Positions 51,943 through 63,717 of a stretch of DNA of 64,000 nt are shown one piece after another. The notes beneath the pieces were generated by a model. The model ran no database searches and was not told the origin of the DNA. It saw only the letters and a list, made by a program, of their open reading frames with translations. The DNA comes from Platerodrilus igneus (taxonomy: Eukaryota; Arthropoda; Insecta; Coleoptera; Lycidae): positions 248,001-312,000 of the forward strand of contig JARFIW010000900.1 in NCBI GenBank assembly GCA_036346225.1, read 5' to 3'. How positions within the stretch are numbered: position 1 is the stretch's first letter; every line of letters starts with the position of its first letter. The position numbers and the translations under genes were made by a program.

Positions 51943-54102
51943 TAGGAGAGCCACCACAGCAGATGATAGATACTTTAACCTAGTTTTTAGGGAATGTGCC
52001 ACGAGGCAGTTAGTTATAAAATGCTTTATAATGAGTTAACAATAAACTTGTATGCCACGGAGTCTTTATTATTACAAGAGCCATAAAACTACATAAAACA
52101 TTAAGGAAGTAAATGACAAAATAGAAGTAACAGCAAATGCATTCAGGTGGTGGAAGTATTCCAACACTTAGTAAGTACGGTACAGATTTATTAATTTTAT
52201 GGTTAATAAGAAAACAACATATGAAGATATAAACTCATTCGGCTCAGATGTACCTTTTAAAAATTAAGTCCTTTCTGCAACATTTTTGTCAAGCACTTTT
52301 GAATTCACATTTGAAGATTTGGATGAAGAAACTTTCGAAGTATAGTTACTACTAAATACAGAGTATATTATAAAGTAATATTACATGTTTAGCTTAGATG
52401 AAATTGCAATTGATCGTGGTCAGAGAAAAATCAATCGTTACTGTTAATACTGCTACTAATGAAAATTGAATCTTTCCTGCTATGAATTATGATCAGGTTG
52501 TGTATATTAAGTTTTAAGATGTATCTAAAAGTAATTTCGTTATTATCATTGTTACAACTGTTTCATTTATTTATGTACAACATAGTTATTGCACTTCTAC
52601 ATTTTATAGATACCTTATCAAACTTCTCTTTTTTGCCTGGTTTTAACCATACAAGTGAAAGTAACACTTTTAAAAGAAGGCCTACATTATCCGAACCACA
52701 ATCTCCTTCTGAACTCAAAAAGTTAATACTCGACGTAGAAATTTGGGCAATTATGTATTTATAAGAACACCAATTGAAATAGGTCAAAAGTGCCCAAATG
52801 ACAAGTACATGCAGAACTATGGTAACAGTTAAAACTTCCTCTTCTGAAGATGGAAAAAATGCGATATTGTGGTGGATAAACGACCGATACTATTGAAAAA
52901 ACAAAGATTCTAATTCAGGACCTTATTTTTAAACCACAACTAAATACTTAATTTGGAAATAACCGATCACTTTGTCATACTTCATTTGGAATTGGTAGTA
53001 TTCATAAATCCCGTCGAAATACGACGGCAAGATATTGTAATGACCGCTACAAATATCACCTGTAAAGACTGTAAACAGTACTGCCAGCTACATACTAAAA
53101 AATGTGATTGTGATTGTCATTATGTATTTTAAATAAGTATTTCGGAAACAACTGCCTTAAGCAATTTTGCGTCACAAGCATATTTTCCATCTAGAGACAT
53201 TAAATTGTCATATTCCACTGCATTAGTAATCGGTAAGTATCCTACAGAATCACCAATAACAAACTGGAAATAAATTCCATTTGTCTCTTATTTTTTCAAT
53301 TACTTGCAAGTGGGTGTCACGATGGTTTCCGTCGCTGTTAAGTATAGAATAAGCAACTGTTCTGAACAAACAACTACGATCACCTAAAATTGTAACGTGA
53401 CGTCCCATTATAGGTGAAGTTTATTGAAACTCACGTATTTACTAAACCATTCTGTATGTAAAACCTCAAAAGAAACACAATACAGTTATAGAAACACTAT
53501 ATAGGAATCTATAGAACAGATATAAGAAGCAATGCACACCCGACAGAAATAAACTTCGATGTCATAAGTACCTCAATCTCAATTCATCATACACACGCGT
53601 TTTGTGTTCATACACGCACATCGCCACATTCGCCTTCTCATTAAGAGTATACTACGTCAAACTTCATTTCAAATCGGTAGCATTCGCTCTGTGTGTTTAA
53701 TATGAACGATTACGTTTAATATGACAACTTCAGACATTGTTTTCACCAATAATATTAAAAATTTTGTAAAAAAAAAAATACCTACTGCGAACACATCTAC
53801 AAATAATAAACTTTATTGTAATACTCAAATGATAAAAATCCGTTCAGCACTTTCCTCAATCTAAGCGTTACAAGAAACGGCTTAGTGTTTTAAATATATA
53901 GGATAAGTTCATCCCGGAAGTCATAAATTGCTGCATTATTAATATAAATAATGAGTAAATTTGCTATTTATCCTTGTATTAAATAATCTAATTCTTCTTC
54001 TTGTAGATGTTCAGGTAATTGTGTAGTGGTTCACTCTCGTTCATTCTTCTTGCAACATTATGAAGCAGAAAGAAGTAAAAGAAGTCTAACAAACTTGTTA
54101 TA
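51943..54102. other. Unassigned stretch with short coding-like pieces
   Basis: 51950-52090 (purine-rich gataggagagccaccacagc, then ccacggagtctttatt) may be the polypurine tract and part of the 3' LTR of gypsy element D; unproven. Around 52985-53115 a frame reads GIGSIHKSRRNTTARYCNDR and, one frame over, ITCKDCKQYCQLHTKKCDCD, cysteine-rich but unrecognised. The open frame 52489-52764 ends SEPQSPSELKKLILDVEIWA without a known family. Nothing else is supported. Confidence 0.35.
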
Positions 54103-54414
54103 GAAAGTGTGTTGGCAAAATCATGTTCATACTGCAGGAAAAATTTACTAAATAAATATGCTCCATGTTATAAGTGTGAGGAAAAATTCCACTCTTCCTG
54201 TAATGACAAGAACGGAGTTGTAAAATCTTATATGAATGGTCCAAAGTTTTATTATTGTAATGACTGTACTTAACAAGATTGCTGTAATCAAGGTGTAGTG
54301 TCTGTTTTGTTGAATTCCTTTGAGAATGGTTCAAGTGTCGTAGAATTTTCGAGGTACGAATACAGGAAGTCAGCATTTAAGGAGTTGGATGATCTCAAGC
54401 TTCAGACTTCATAA
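54103..54414 (+). pseudogene. LINE ORF1-like PHD-finger fragment
   Basis: The frame reads CSYCRKNLLNKYAPCYKC, EEKFHSSCNDKNG and FYYCNDC, a C-X2-C...C-X2-C-X4-H-X2-C...C-X2-C pattern, that is a C4HC3 PHD-like finger. It is followed by a stop, then VVSVLLNSFENGSS and YEYRKSAFKELDDLKLQ. PHD-like fingers are known from ORF1 proteins of some Jockey/CR1-type LINEs, where they bind element RNA. No RT follows, so this is a stranded fragment; relation to the LINE at 15073 is possible but untested. Confidence 0.65.
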
Positions 54415-55068
54415 ACGACAAAGCCTTCGGAAAGTACACCTTTTGAACGCATCAAACCCAACAGTGTGTGAATACTATAGTTTCCTTCGGTTTATTGATA
54501 TTTCAGTTTTCTTTGAATCGGCTCACATAGTTGACTTTATTTATAATTTATAGGACAAAAAATAATTAAGTTTTTTGGTGTAAAAATTAATTTATAACCG
54601 AAATAGCCGAAATATGTTGCTAATAGATTTGGTCATTGTATGATGAAGCTTACAGATTCAGATTCTAATTAATTATAAAGTATAGGTTGAGGTATACAGT
54701 ATGTGGTTATGGAATTATTTTAAGTCGCACTGAGATAAACAAAATTTGTGTACAAACAATCTGGTAAATTTTAATTGCTTTGGTTTAATGTTATGAATAT
54801 GCTAATGATGACAGCTTATATCCTTGGGGGTGATAGTTATAAAATAAGATTATTAGCATTGATTGTCCTCAAGATCTTCTGTATAAAAATTTAGTTACAC
54901 TATTGTATAGATGCGACATTATTACATAATTCTTTATCGCTGTTGCAAAATGCATTTCATCCGGTACATGGTTTTTTTTCTCCCTATAGATGTTATCTAC
55001 TATTATTTTTTGGTATTTACTGATCTAGTATTACTTGGAGTGCTTGTGAACACTATGGACGTGCCTGT

Positions 55069-55069
<1 letters not shown>
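54415..55069. other. AT-rich stretch, no gene recognised
   Basis: No supported coding region. It leads into the first TA microsatellite. Confidence 0.45.
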
Positions 55070-55112
<43 letters not shown>

Positions 55113-55169
55113 CCCAAGAACCAAAAACAAAATCTTTTCTAATTTAACTACGCTCAAGAATTATCAAGA

Positions 55170-55228
<59 letters not shown>
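55070..55228. repeat. Two (TA)n microsatellites
   Basis: About 20 TA units at 55070-55110 and about 27 units at 55173-55228, separated by 60 bp of unique sequence. The second run ends exactly where the LTR-like repeat of element E begins (TGCTATAATTATAGGG at 55229). Confidence 0.95.
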
Positions 55229-55230
<2 letters not shown>

Positions 55231-55918
55231 CTATAATTATAGGGTAGTTTAGGGGTAGGTTAAGTCACAGGGGTCGTAGAATAAATAAAAGAAACTTCCA
55301 GTTAACAAAAGCACATAATTACAGATATTATGAGTAAATAGGTCACAATACATATTGTTAGTTGAGAGCACACTGTATATAAAAATACATTAGGTTAAAC
55401 ACATAAGAATATAGAAATATCCAAGAGTAGTTTTACAAGTTAAGATAAGATTTGAAAACGCAACAAAATGCATCAAAATTAAATCAACAGGAAACCTATA
55501 TGAATTGGCTTAATTTATTATTGGCAGAGGAACTACTGAACCATGCCAGGTTAGCGATCTTGATATAATTTATTATTGAAAACTATTTTAATTCAATATT
55601 TTTTGTATCTGTAAGAGTCAACAAAACACAGTAGTTTCATTGATCAATTTATGAAAAAGTAATAGGCATCTTGAAACGTTTCAAAGGTCTCTAAATATAA
55701 GCCAAAAAGCTAGTTTTGCTGGCTTCAATTTCATAAATCTGGTATATGTAAATATTCTGAAAAGGGGGAGACATTAAAAGTTGTAAATATTTAATCATTA
55801 TATTGTGTATTGTAGAATTGCTTTATTTAATTGAATCAGCTAGTTGAGGCAAAGAAAATCCATAACTTAACATTTCACATCATAGGTGCTTGATTGAGCA
55901 AAGGGGCTGAAATAAAAA

Positions 55919-56116
55919 TATTACAGCATTTTATGACATGCCCAATCGTGGGGCCTAATATAATAAAATATCACAGCATTATATGTACGCCCAAATCGTG
56001 GGGCTTAAAATAAAATAATAATAAAAGCTTTCAGGGTTATATCACAGCATTTTATTACACCCAATCGTGGGGCTGAAAAATATCACAGCATTTTATGGCG
56101 ACCCAAATCGTAGGGG
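55919..56116 (+). repeat. Four-copy primer-binding-site-like leader repeat
   Basis: The block tatcacagcattttatg...cccaatcgtggggc occurs at about 55920, 55967, 56040 and 56081 with variations (acgcccaaatcgtggggctt; cgacccaaatcgtaggggcg). The core resembles the tRNA-Lys-type primer-binding site of many gypsy elements (TGGCGCCCAACGTGGGGC). The last copy, tggcgacccaaatcgtaggg at about 56097, is the closest to gag. Confidence 0.75.
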
Positions 56117-56272
56117 CGAGAACACCACAAAAAGAAAATTCAAAATTAAAAAAAATCGTAGGCGCAAGAAATTGAAAAATTAAAATTTATAGAGGCACGA
56201 ATAAAAATCTAATTTAATAAGGGTTAGGAATTTTAAAATCTGAAAGAATTTGAATAACATAAAAATTTAAAA

Positions 56273-57304
56273 ATGGATAAACAAATAAAGGAGACTAGAG
56301 AGGCATTAAAGGAACCAAGGGATAAAAATAGGGTCCCAAGAAAGCGTAATTTTACAGGATGTATCTATAAAAATGCAAGGACCACAATTGATGCATAGTC
56401 AAAGTGAAGAACGACAGATTTCACAACAATCTGAAATCATGTCTATTCTATTAGCCTTAAATAAAAAATGGACAAAAGCAAAGAGACCATTAAAAATATT
56501 AAGGAAAATGGGGAAAAGCTCGGGGTCAAAATGAAAATTATAAGTGATGGACTAAAAAAAATGAATCAGACAATCGCGGAAATGCAGGTATGATTTGAGA
56601 ATAAATTCGTTAGAATGATGGATGATGTGGATAAAGTTAGAGACGAGGTTTGGAAAGTGAAATTAGATCAGGAAACATGTGAAAAAGAAACATATAACCG
56701 GATTACAGATTTAGGTAAAAAGATGCGGAAAATTCAGGGAAACTGTGAAATAGGACTTAATGATGTAAATAAAGAGTTAGGTAATTTAAAATCAGAATTT
56801 GCGGGTAGGAATCAGGGGCAACACACTAGGATAAATAGACCGGAAATTTCAGTTGAACAGTATTCCAAATTTTATGGAGACAACAAGGTGAATCCAAAAG
56901 TAGTTTTAAATAATATAAGAAAATTCATACAGGGATCAACAATTTAAATTTCGTTAGAATCAATGTTAAAAGGAAGCGCGGAGATATGATTTGACTTAAT
57001 AGAAAATGAGATAGGGACATTTCAGGAGTTTGAAAGTAGATTTTTAAGAAAATTTTGGGGGGATAATCAACAATTCAAGGCGCGAGATAATTTAATTACA
57101 GGAAAATATAATCAGAACTTAGGGATGACACGAGAACTATATGCCATACAAAAATTCAGTATAGCAAAGCAATTAGATCCGCCGATGGAAGAAACACAAA
57201 CCATAAAGTACTTAGCGAGACATTTTGGCCAGGAGATAAGACATTATGTGATGATTGAAAACATAGTGAATAGGGATATAGAGACAAATAGGAGAGTTAA
57301 ATAG
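56273..57304 (+). pseudogene. Gag of LTR element E
   Basis: Begins at MDKQIKETREALKEPRDKN (56273). After frameshifts it continues SEERQISQQSEIMSILLALN, then the open frame 56615-56947: DDVDKVRDEVWKVKLDQETC (coiled coil) and PEISVEQYSKFYGDNKVNPK. Beyond a stop: EIGTFQEFESRFLRKFWGDN, ARDNLITGKYNQNLGMTREL and ARHFGQEIRHYVMIENIVNR, which is the retrotransposon gag core pattern (F---F---FW----Q------L--GKY). Ends at the TAG at 57302. Several stops; non-functional. Confidence 0.75.
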
Positions 57305-57739
57305 GGATGTCATCATGAATTAGGATAGGTTTAGGAATAGAAAATTGCACAAATTGGAAATACTAGACGACAAAAGGCATAGATAGGTTTATGAAATTGG
57401 AAGTATAAGTAATTAATAAAAACTTATAAATATGAGAGAACAATGAAACATATGATAGGTTAAAAATAATTAGGAAAGTAGGAATAGTATGGGTTAATGA
57501 AATAAAAACAAATTGGAAATATTAGTATACAATAAAGCATAGGATAGATTAATAATAATTAGGATAGGTTTAGGATAAGTAGGAGTAGCATAGGTTGATG
57601 TAAATAGGAGTGATTCATTGGATATAGGAAAAGATGATGATGTTTATAAGAAATAAGAAAAGGAATAGATAAGTTGGGATAGATAAATAGAAGGGGTTTA
57701 TTGGAAACATGAAGGGAGTGAACTATTAGTCGATCATAA

Positions 57740-57975
57740 TAGGTAGTGTGAAAATAAGAAAAGTATATGGTAAATAGGAAAAGTACATGTAAATAGAAAA
57801 AGTATGGATAAATAGGTAGTGAAATATTAGTAGTTCATAATAGGTATAGGATAAATAGAAAAAGTATATGTAAATAGGAAAAGTATATGTAAATAGGAAA
57901 AGTCTATGATGAATAGGAAAAGTATAGGTAAATAGAAAAAGTATGGATAAATAGGGAGTGGAATATTAGTAGATT
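57740..57975 (+). repeat. A/G-rich minisatellite, ~18-bp unit
   Basis: Units of the type aaaagtatatgtaaatagg occur about nine times. They are arranged in longer blocks that also contain ggtagtgaaatattagtagttcataat, seen near 57725, 57813 and 57955. Looser variants extend back to about 57450. It lies between gag and the right terminal repeat of element E. Confidence 0.8.
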
Positions 57976-58327
57976 ATAATAACATAATAGTAGTCAAATT
58001 TAGAATGAATAGGTGTATAGGTATAGTATAGAACAAAATAGGAATAGGGATGTAAAAATAATATAGGAGTTGTGTATATAGTAAAGGAAAATAAAAATAA
58101 AATAATTTTGGACCAATGTGAATTTTGTCTCACGTTGGGTGCCAAAAATTAACATTTTTCAAAAATTTTTATTTTAATTTGGGGGATTAATGCTATAATT
58201 ATAGGGTAGTTTAAGGGTAGGTTAAGTCACAGGGGTCGTAGAATAAATAAAAGAAACATCCAGTTAACAAAAGCACATAATTACAGATATTATAAGAGTA
58301 AGTAGGTCACGATACATATTGTTAGTT

Positions 58328-58869
58328 AATAAAAAATACATCTTAATCTTTTCCCACCTTTCAGGTAGTGATCTTAAAAATTGTCCAAAATCGTACATTA
58401 AATGTCTTACATAAATTGCAACTTACCTGCTGTAGAATTGCTTACAAGTAGTGAACACTGTCAATTCTTTTCTCTTAGATTCAAAGGACTCTTTCGTCAT
58501 ATTAATTCTAAGGTTTTTCAAAAATTAAAAAAATTCAGACAATTTTGGTGATTGATTGTCACTGTTTAATTGCTCCCCTCGGAAGTGACTAGTTTCAAGA
58601 AAATCATATAATCATAACAACCCAAGAATCAGTGGGCACGCCTAAAGTTTTCAAATATCGTAAGTGCTTGGTGCCACTATTCTTCAGGCCGTTTGCTGAT
58701 TTCTTACTCAAGCAATCACAATTAAACAGTGTTATTAGATGATTAGTAACCAACATCTGTGAATTGTCAAATCGATGACAAATCGTGTCCCAGACTTGGA
58801 TATAATTTTTAGACGAAAAGTAAAACCTGAATAATTTTACGGGTTTCTAAACTCAAACACGAGTGCAGG
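58328..58869. other. No gene recognised
   Basis: AT-rich sequence between element E and the BEL/Pao-like gag fragment. Some of it may be the decayed downstream gag region on the minus strand, but no motif is readable. Confidence 0.35.
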
Positions 58870-59399
58870 TAATAGAAACGCTAAATCGATAAAAGGGAAT
58901 CATTTTTATTAATCAAAGCAGTTTTTGAACTCAATCCATTAAATTTCACAATTAAAATATGCCAAGCTTTACGGGCAGGAGTTTAACCACTTCAAAACCA
59001 CTACTTCACTTTTAAAATTCTTAGAAGCTTTACCCGAGCTTTGATTGCCCGTACTTCTACTTAAATACGAGCTAGAACCCTTTTCAGGCAGTATTGCCTT
59101 AAGAAATTCCGTAACCATAGCAAAATTTTTAGAAAACTTGTTTTCAAAATCGCACTTTTCATACTTATGTTGCAAATCTTTGTTTGCATATAATATCTCA
59201 ATCTCTAATTAAATTTCATCAAATTCATAAAATAAGCATCGGCATATAGCAACTTTTAATTGTAATTTAGCAACTATTGTTACAACTCAAATCAGAAGCA
59301 TCCAACAGAATCCAAATACTTCACAAAATTATTTAATTTTTCTTCTACTGAATCGCATTTTCTACTTAATTGCTTTAAATCGCTGGGATTACTAGCCAT
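58870..59399 (-). pseudogene. BEL/Pao-like Gag N-terminal remnant
   Basis: From the ATG at 59399 the minus strand reads MASNPSDLKQLSRKCDSVEE and KLNNFVKYLDSV. After shifts comes the frame 59175-58969 with QHKYEKCDFENKFSKNFAMV and a serine-rich SSSYLSRSTGNQSSGKASKN. Just past it, in other frames, WIEFKNCFD and ND-like residues resemble the start of the DUF1759 domain (W-EF---F--LIH-N--L) of BEL/Pao Gag. Family call by pattern only; no pol was found. Confidence 0.5.
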
Positions 59400-59782
59400 A
59401 ATTTTAATTTGCAATGTAATTTTTCAACGGAACAATAACAATCGATGCACCGAATTTAGTTGGCTTGACACTAACAGTAACTAACACCAAAACAAGAATT
59501 ATTTGTTCTAATGCAATCAAACATAATACGTGCACTCTATATACCACGAAATCAACCTTAATCGTAAATTAAACCAGTATTTACGCTGTAGTTTACAAAT
59601 TGTACTACAAACATTGCAAATACTACCTGTAGAGCACTATACCCTTTAATTGTACCATGAAGTATGCAAACTTAATGCTATAATCATACATAGAAAAGCA
59701 AAACACACTTCTAGTGTAATTCAGGTAAATGAAAGAAAAAATACCCTAATAACTAGAAAGAACTCGCTTTTAATCTTGTGTG

Positions 59783-60084
59783 CCCTACATGTGATTTTCC
59801 AATGCTCCATCCAAAGGTACTACACTGGTCAGGCAGCAAGTTTTTTTTTACCTGAAAAATTTTGAATTTTGCCAAACCCTTGCTGTTCCAAGCAAGGTAG
59901 GGGTCTTTAACGTGCATGATAACACTAACACACGGGACCTCCATTTTACCTCTCATCCGAACAAGGGCGTATTTTTGTGAAAAATGCTCGCCTAACATTT
60001 TTCAAGCGGACCATGTAAGGATTAGAACCTGGGACCTTAGTCACAGTAGTCACATGCATACCAACTATGCCACGGAGTCGCCTG
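59783..60084 (-). mobile_element. tRNA-derived SINE, copy 4
   Basis: Full-length, minus strand: box A TGGCATAGTTGG (about 60065) and a decayed box B GGTTCTAATCC (about 60025), followed by the shared body. Flanked by an exact 10-bp duplication, ATCTTGTGTG, at 59773-59782 and 60085-60094. 302 bp long. Confidence 0.9.
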
Positions 60085-60332
60085 ATCTTGTGTGTCACAG
60101 AACTGTAAAATCAGTCACTGCCATTATCAAAACTCCCTATAGCAAATAATCTGATAATCAGTAATCGATGCGATTCAATGTGGCCAAATGTAGGATCTTC
60201 AATAGAATGGACTATAAATCAAATTGTAATTAATAAATCACGCTGGTGCATATGTAATAACACAACATTTTTTAATTTTACAAAAGTGTCAAATTAATTC
60301 TTTTATGGTTCTTATCATCGATGGCTTGGTAG

Positions 60333-60730
60333 AGTAGAATTTATTTAAGAAGAGCCTGTACGTCATTTAACATATGCACAAACCTTGAAAGTCAGTGGCA
60401 TAGCGAATTTAATAATTTTTATCAAACTCTCATAGAGTAAATATTCTAAAATCAAGTTTTATTTTGTTGGTGGTTTAAATTTACATGGCGAATACGCGAT
60501 AAGCAAGGCATAAAAACACAAAAAAACAGAAAGAAAACTATGAAAACGTAAGAAATAAATATGGAACATCAAAGTCACAAATATCAATTGACATTTAACA
60601 GCAAATTATCTACGCCACTGATATGCTGAACGAGCACGCCTATTTATAAACAATGGACTAATTAATCTAACACCATTTTAGCCATGTGCGCATGATGAAG
60701 TACAGGCTCTTCTTAAATAAATTCAACTAT
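60333..60730. mobile_element. MITE-like inverted-repeat element, ~400 bp
   Basis: The left end gaatttatttaagaagagcc-tgtac (60339-60363) is repeated inverted at the right end (gtacaggctcttcttaaataaattc, about 60701-60725). An inner inverted pair, cagtggcatag / ctacgccactg, lies at about 60402 and 60612. No coding capacity. Family and TSD not resolved (flanks are not clearly duplicated). Confidence 0.65.
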
Positions 60731-62731
60731 AACACCAACTGTATCTTCCATTAAGGTGTTCGATGTAACTTGCACTACATGAGCGTACAGTCGAGTATCC
60801 TTTTAGTTATGCCACCTCCTAACTATTAACCAGATATGGAATCTAGATGTTTAATTGCTTTATTTCTTACACTAGTTATATTGTAATTGTATTTTGGGGT
60901 ACAAAGTTATACAACAGCACCAATTACGATTATAATCTTATACAAGTTATATGATGGTTGTTGTATTACAACTATTTACTGTCAGTGTAAGAATACAAAC
61001 ATACTTGCAACAAATAGAATTGTAGTTGGCAGCTGTTTATAAAAAAATATGTTGTGCTAAATGAACAAGTTTTGAATTTGTATAAGCATGTCTAAACTAG
61101 TGTAAATGTTTTGCATTTATTGCAACATTTGTGCTTGCTGCGACAGTCTCTTACACACCATCAAAACAGTGGAATCCTTTCTTTCAATGGACTGTTCGTG
61201 CTATAGATGCCAGATATCTTTAAAGAACATGAATATACTTCGGTTTTAATCTTACGTGGTGTACATAATGAAAAAACATTATATGACTTTACTCGTAGTT
61301 GGTACCTAACAACCAACTTTAACATATGAGTGCAGCTCTGCAGTGAATGTGTTAAAAAACATTGCTTGCTCTTTGAAAACGAAGTTATGTAAATATGAAT
61401 TAACACAATAGCAACCTGGCATGGGAAACACTTTCATTTGTCTATTACAATCATAGTTTACTTTACAATCCAACTACATCGCTTTGTAATAGAGTAAGGA
61501 GTTACTGCAAATTGATATCTTTTATTTGATCAACAGCAACTTTTATAGACTTGTTTACAAATTATGTTGTAACAGTGCAATGTATCTGAAACATACAAAG
61601 ATTGAGCATGCTTCCACATTCCAATACATGACTCCTTACATGATTCTATACATTTTCGAAAAATGGTAAAACCATACGTACGTTAAATAACAACACAATT
61701 ATTCCACACGAAGTATCGTTTATAATAGTAAGAATTCAACTACAATAGTCCCACAAAAGTTTTAAAAGCAAAAGATCAAACACTTTAAAAGCTACCTACA
61801 CTGCATGAAATCTCCAAAATCACACGATTTAAAAATAATTATCAGTACAGATCAAATATATGACAGTTAATACCAAACCTTCCACAATAACTAACTACAC
61901 CTAACTAATAAAAAATGTGGATAGTGTATTGTAAATATGAATCTAACTTTCATAATCTATTATATAAGTATGAACAAATATTCTAAAAATATATTCTTCG
62001 TCTTGAATTAATTAACTTACAGATCTATTATAAAAAAATAATATTAATATAAAATCTACATAACCACATCATGCTTCAATATTAATAAAAATGTGAAAAC
62101 ATGTAATATTACTCTGACAAAATAGTTAAGACAAGTGTCTCACATATTCAGTTAGATTTGTACAATTTTTTAAAAGTGGAACTGACACGCAGAATAAAAA
62201 TTCCGTTTAAAAATGAGGTATAAGACATTAATCATAGCTATATAAGTCTCCTGTTAGGATTACGTTACCATAACTGATAAAACTACAAAAAAATGATGAA
62301 ATACCAAATAACCAGACAGTTATAAGGCAACTTACCTTATGCACAGCCTTCAGAAGTAACTAATTTGATTAATGCATTTTAGTCTACATAAAAATATAAT
62401 ATAATACTGAACTACAAATTTAAATTTTATTAAAACAATATTAAAAATTATATTTTAATAATGCTCATTTATCTAAACAATGTTTCGAAAAAAACCTTCA
62501 AAAAATATAATAAGGAGCTCAGCATGATGTGGTTGAGTTTAAAATAACTTTCAGCATGCTAACTTACTTGTTTTTGATATTATAAATATAAATATCGAAA
62601 GTTGAGACAACAATATAGACATATAAATATTACAAAAATAGGTACCTTAGTAAATACACATCATATTTTAGCAAAATTGTACCTCAAAAAATATAGTAAA
62701 AACTAACATACTACCCCATAATTTTTGTTGA
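60731..62731. other. AT-rich intergenic DNA
   Basis: No gene, repeat array or element was recognised. A possible polyadenylation signal for the minus-strand gene candidate (AATAAA on the minus strand) lies near 62423-62428. Confidence 0.45.
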
Positions 62732-62806
62732 TTAGGCGTAAGTGCCTCGTCTTTGATGGTTGCGGATGGAGCTGGCCAAGCACAGAGCAATAATTGCACC
62801 ACCCAA
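62732..62806 (-). CDS. Candidate last exon encoding a membrane-segment C-terminus
   Basis: On the minus strand a typical acceptor (atttttattttcag, AG at 62808-62807) is followed by 75 bases encoding LGGAIIALCLASSIRN, then HQRRGTYA and TAA at 62734-62732. The peptide is a hydrophobic segment with a short basic cytoplasmic-type tail, and its codons are richer in G/C than the flanks, unlike the transposon debris. It resembles the fourth membrane segment and tail of tetraspanins, but could equally be the end of a small single-pass protein begun at 63533. Function not assigned. Confidence 0.45.
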   Translation of the reverse strand: MGGAIIALCLASSIRNHQRRGTYA

Positions 62807-63502
62807 CTGAAAATAAAAATACAATTAAGGTTTAATCAGAATATATCCAAATAATAGTTGTATTATGTTATTGAATAAAGAAATACTTTGTACAGGATAA
62901 CAAAGTGAATGTGAAAACAGCAAATCAACATGATTAGAGAGATATATAAAAATAAGGTTTTCTCTGACATTTTTATCTAAATTACAGGCTCATATTTTCT
63001 AATTATACAAGAATAGGAAATTTTTACTTTAGGATTAAGAAAATACAGATAAATATACACCCACAAATAACTTGAAAACTAATGTTTTTATTTTAAAAAA
63101 ATGAGACAGGTCCGTTTTCTAAATTTTATTCAACATTTTCTCCAGATTATAATAATGGAACTTATCGGTGTTATAAAAACAATTGAAGTTTTAAAAATAA
63201 CAATTGCCTTGTATTTTTTTAATGAATTATAAAAGGATACAATTTCATCTATATGCCAACATAAAAAATCGAGAGTGTTGGCAAAATTTTCAAAAAAATG
63301 CACATCTTGCTTAATAAAAAAATAGATTTTAAAAGTGTCTCAATGCAGGAAATGAAATCAAGTAAGGATATGAATGTCAGAATCAATCTACACGATTCGG
63401 GCTTCATGAAGTTCTTTATAACATAAAAGTATAATTAAAATCAATGCCATCTAAGGAGGCAATCATACTCAAATGAGCAACAATTTCTGTAAAAGTACTC
63501 AC

Positions 63503-63533
63503 AAACTTCAATCAGTTGGCTGAAAACTGCCAT
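63503..63533 (-). CDS. Candidate first exon (MAVFSQLIEV)
   Basis: The ATG at 63533 has a favourable insect context (acaaaaATGG) and is followed by ten codons, MAVFSQLIEV, ending at a strong donor, GTGAGT (63502-63497). It lies about 190 bp downstream of a CpG-rich block on the same strand. Joining the strong donor to the exon at 62806 gives a different frame from the hydrophobic one; a weaker donor, GTTTGT (63506-63501), would give the hydrophobic reading. An undetected middle exon is another solution. Confidence 0.3.
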
Positions 63534-63717
63534 TTTTGTTTCGTTTTAAAGAAATTTGGGCTAGTACTAATATGACATGCGTAGCAGCTAAACCTCACAA
63601 ACTAGATGCTCACAAAGTAAACCCTCGATTTTCAACTATCTCAAAGACTAATAACCTGATCAGGGTCAACCAAGTCTAATAACTATAAGTTTTGTATGCC
63701 CGTCTTTGTGTTAAAGT

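Larger units (their letters stand above)
55229..58327 (+). mobile_element. LTR element E, gag-bearing, pol deleted
   Basis: A 135-bp terminal repeat starting TGCTATAATTATAGGGTAG is found at 55229-55363 and 58191-58327 in the same orientation. A purine-rich tract (tttgggggat, about 58179) sits just before the second copy. Between them lie a leader with repeated primer-binding-site-like motifs, a gag pseudogene and an A/G-rich minisatellite; no protease, RT or integrase is present. The full LTR is probably longer than 135 bp at the left, with the right copy truncated. Confidence 0.7.

Noticed and set aside
55173..55228. TA repeat as a replication origin or telomere-like feature
   Set aside because: It is a simple dinucleotide microsatellite; no other origin or telomere signal is nearby.
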